DNA from: Phycisphaerae bacterium
GTDB taxonomy: Bacteria > Planctomycetota > Phycisphaerae > Phycisphaerales > SM1A02
Direction: 5' to 3'
DNA: 7,329 bases
Assembly: GCA_016873375.1 (NCBI GenBank)
Contig: VGXJ01000086.1
Span: forward strand, 1-7,329
Position 1 is the first letter of the stretch. Every line of letters begins with the position of its first letter. The notes below the pieces were generated by a model, which did no database searches, was not told where the DNA came from, and saw only the letters and a program-made list of their open reading frames with translations. Made by a program: the position numbers and the translations under genes. Shown here piece after piece: positions 5,444-7,329 of this stretch.

Positions 5444-7329
5444 CACACGCAACGCGGTTCCACGAAGTGCAGCAGGTACTCGCGGCCGCCGGCCTTGCTG
5501 CCCAGACCGCTCATGCCGAACCCGCCGAAGGGCTGGCGGCCCACCAGCGCGCCGGTGATCCCGCGGTTCAGGTAGAGGTTGCCCACACGGAACTCGCGTC
5601 GCGCGCGCACCAGATTGGCGGGCTTGCGGCTGTACACGCCGCCGGTGAGCTTGTATTCGCCCTGATTGGCCAGTTCGAGCGCATGGTCGAAGTCGCGTGC
5701 GCGCATGACCGCAAGCACGGGCCCGAAGATCTCTTCGCGGGCGAGCCGGTGGTGGGGCTCGATGCCGCTGATGATCGCAGGGCCCACGTACGGCTTGCCC
5801 ACGCGCTCGGCCAGTCCAGCCGGGACGGGGAGCTGGGTCTCGAGCTTGCCTTCGGTGCGGCTGAGTTCCACGTATGACGCGATCTTGCGCGCCGCATCGG
5901 CATCGATGACCGGGCCGATGTCGGTCCCCGGAAGGCTGGGATCTCCAACCACGAGCGCTTGCGTCGCGCCGACGAGCCGGTGCAGGAAGGCATCGTGCGC
6001 CGAGTCGACCACGATGACCCGGCTGCACGCCGAGCACTTCTGCCCGCAGAACCCGAAGGCCGACTGTCGGACGCCGAGCACCGCTTCGTCAAGGTCGGCG
6101 CTGGCGTCGACGATGATCGCGTTCTTGCCGCCCATCTCGCAGACGACCTTCTTGACGAAGCCATCGCCGGGCATGCCGCAGGCCGACACGATGTCCAGGC
6201 CGACGGCCTTCGATCCCGTGAAGGCCACGAGCGCGGTGCGGGGATGGCGCACGAGTGCGGCCCCGACGGTCTCTCCCTGGCCTGCGATGAAGTGCAGCAC
6301 CTCACGCGGCGCACCGGCCGACCACAGGATGTCGCACAGGAGCTTGGCGATCCCCGGAGTCTGCTCGGCAGGCTTCACGATGCATGTGTTGCCCGTGACG
6401 AGCGCGGCCACGGCCATGCCGCAGCAGATCGCGAGCGGGAAGTTCCAGGGAGCGATGACGACGGCCACGCCGCGCGGCTGGTGCCACTGCTCGTCAAGTT
6501 CGCCGACGAAGTGGCCCAAGCGCTGCACCGCGAAGAGCCGGCAGGACTCGCGGGCATAGAACTCGCAGAAGTCGATCGCTTCGCAGACATCGGCATCGGC
6601 CTCGCGCCAGGTCTTGCCGCTTTCGCGGATGATGATCGCGCTCAGTTCGTCACGACGCTCGCGCATGGCCTGCGCCGCGCGCACCAGCACGGCTGCTCGC
6701 GAGCGGTGCTCCGCATCGCGCCAGGCAGGGAAGGCCCGGTGGGCAGCCTCGACCATCGCGGTCGCCTGGTCGATGGTGCCGTCGTTGCCGACCTGTGGCA
6801 CACGGGCGGCGCCCAAGGCAGCGGCGAACCGATCGCGAACTTCCTTGCGCGAGAAGTCGCGCATGGGCTCGGTGTAGAACGGCCGTCCGTCACCCACGCC
6901 ATCGACCGCATCGCTCAGCGCATGGCGTTCGGGTGCGGCCTCCAGCCGAGCCGTGGCGCTGACCGGGTCAGGCCGGGCAGGATCGGCCAGCAGCGAGTCT
7001 GCGCTGGCGTTGTCGAGGAAACCGGCCTTGAGCCAGCTCTCGTTGCTCGTGTTCTCGAGCAGTCGGCGCACCAGGTACGCCATGCCCGGCACGAGTTCGC
7101 CGACCGGGACGTACTCGCGGATGCGCAGTCCGAGGTCGACCGCGGCCGCCTTGAGCTCGTCGGCCATGCCGTGCAGCATCTGCAGCTCAAGCGCGCTCGT
7201 GGGCAGGCCGCGCCGCTCCAGCGCTGCCATGGCTGCGGCGATCGATCGCGCATTGTGCGAACCCAGCGCAAGCTTCACGCCGCCTTCGCCCGCCGAGGTC
7301 GGCGTGCTCGCGATGAACTGCGCGGCCAT
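5401..7329 (-). CDS. putA: Bifunctional proline dehydrogenase / L-glutamate gamma-semialdehyde dehydrogenase, C-terminal part
   Basis: PutA oxidises proline to pyrroline-5-carboxylate with FAD, then the semialdehyde to glutamate with NAD+. Only the last 642 residues are here; the ATG at the window edge is probably internal, since it falls inside the proline dehydrogenase barrel. Residues 1-100 are the barrel end: LALGSHNARSI, ELQMLHG and EYVPVGELVPGMAYLVRRLLEN, with R88 and R89 matching the proline-carboxylate-binding arginine pair. After a linker, the aldehyde dehydrogenase domain (about 160-630) has PWNF (294-297), FTGS, CEMGGKN with the general base Glu398, GQKCSA with catalytic Cys432 (the usual 34-residue spacing), EEIFGPVLAV, and the P5C-dehydrogenase hallmark NRGITGALVGRQPFGGFGMSG followed by GSKAGG. 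No domain follows, unlike the longest PutA proteins. It is convergent with comM and is probably a membrane-associated catabolic enzyme. Regulation is not visible. Confidence 0.96.
   Translation of the reverse strand: MAAQFIASTPTSAGEGGVKLALGSHNARSIAAAMAALERRGLPTSALELQMLHGMADELKAAAVDLGLRIREYVPVGELVPGMAYLVRRLLENTSNESWLKAGFLDNASADSLLADPARPDPVSATARLEAAPERHALSDAVDGVGDGRPFYTEPMRDFSRKEVRDRFAAALGAARVPQVGNDGTIDQATAMVEAAHRAFPAWRDAEHRSRAAVLVRAAQAMRERRDELSAIIIRESGKTWREADADVCEAIDFCEFYARESCRLFAVQRLGHFVGELDEQWHQPRGVAVVIAPWNFPLAICCGMAVAALVTGNTCIVKPAEQTPGIAKLLCDILWSAGAPREVLHFIAGQGETVGAALVRHPRTALVAFTGSKAVGLDIVSACGMPGDGFVKKVVCEMGGKNAIIVDASADLDEAVLGVRQSAFGFCGQKCSACSRVIVVDSAHDAFLHRLVGATQALVVGDPSLPGTDIGPVIDADAARKIASYVELSRTEGKLETQLPVPAGLAERVGKPYVGPAIISGIEPHHRLAREEIFGPVLAVMRARDFDHALELANQGEYKLTGGVYSRKPANLVRARREFRVGNLYLNRGITGALVGRQPFGGFGMSGLGSKAGGREYLLHFVEPRCVCENTMRRGFAPGLE

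Noticed and set aside
5351..6037. Second minus-strand frame ending ENAMRWGFAPGLE at 5351, as if an extended or frameshifted putA
   Set aside because: The only meaningful part is the duplicated tail. The rest is the wrong frame of the dehydrogenase gene, whose correct frame is intact to 5401.
5188..6559. Plus-strand open frames opposite the end of putA
   Set aside because: They lie over the conserved aldehyde dehydrogenase domain and show no recognisable motif; codon-phase shadows.

Overview
This is a GC-rich, densely coding bacterial window. It holds six complete or nearly complete genes and one gene cut by the right edge. No stretch longer than about 110 bases lacks a gene. The gene set is mostly chromosomal housekeeping: a YebC/TACO1 translation or transcription factor, a ComM/YifB AAA+ ATPase, two small membrane transport-type proteins and a PutA-type proline catabolic enzyme. 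There are no transposases, integrases, phage genes, CRISPR arrays or complete RNA genes. The coding style, the PutA type and the Ala/Lys-rich tail on the first protein would fit a GC-rich Planctomycetota lineage such as Phycisphaerae. That assignment is an inference from general impression and was not tested by a search.

Layout. (1) 1-1948, plus strand: a divergent helix-hairpin-helix (HhH-GPD, endonuclease III-like) protein with a histone H1-like basic tail, then yebC, then a small unidentified lipoprotein gene directly behind yebC. (2) 1949-2018: a short convergent gap with a nested hairpin that may terminate transcription. (3) 2019-3762, minus strand: a two-gene membrane operon, a TSUP (TauE/SafE) permease followed 13 bases later by a TVP38/TMEM64 (VTT-domain) protein. 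(4) 3783-5333, plus strand: comM, divergent from the permease with only 20 bases between the chosen starts. (5) 5401-7329, minus strand: the last 642 residues of a bifunctional proline dehydrogenase / glutamate-semialdehyde dehydrogenase (PutA), convergent with comM.

The genes do not form one pathway. YebC acts in expression control, ComM in DNA branch migration during recombination or transformation, and PutA in proline-to-glutamate oxidation. The two membrane proteins probably share a transcript, with unknown substrates.

I do not see a new multi-gene system. The most unusual observations are two recent short tandem duplications. One is a 54-bp in-frame duplication that adds 18 residues to a membrane segment of the TSUP permease. 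The other is a 50-bp duplication that copies the end of putA past its own stop codon. Also notable are the loss of the family's cysteine cluster in ComM and the degenerate DNA-glycosylase-like protein with a basic tail.
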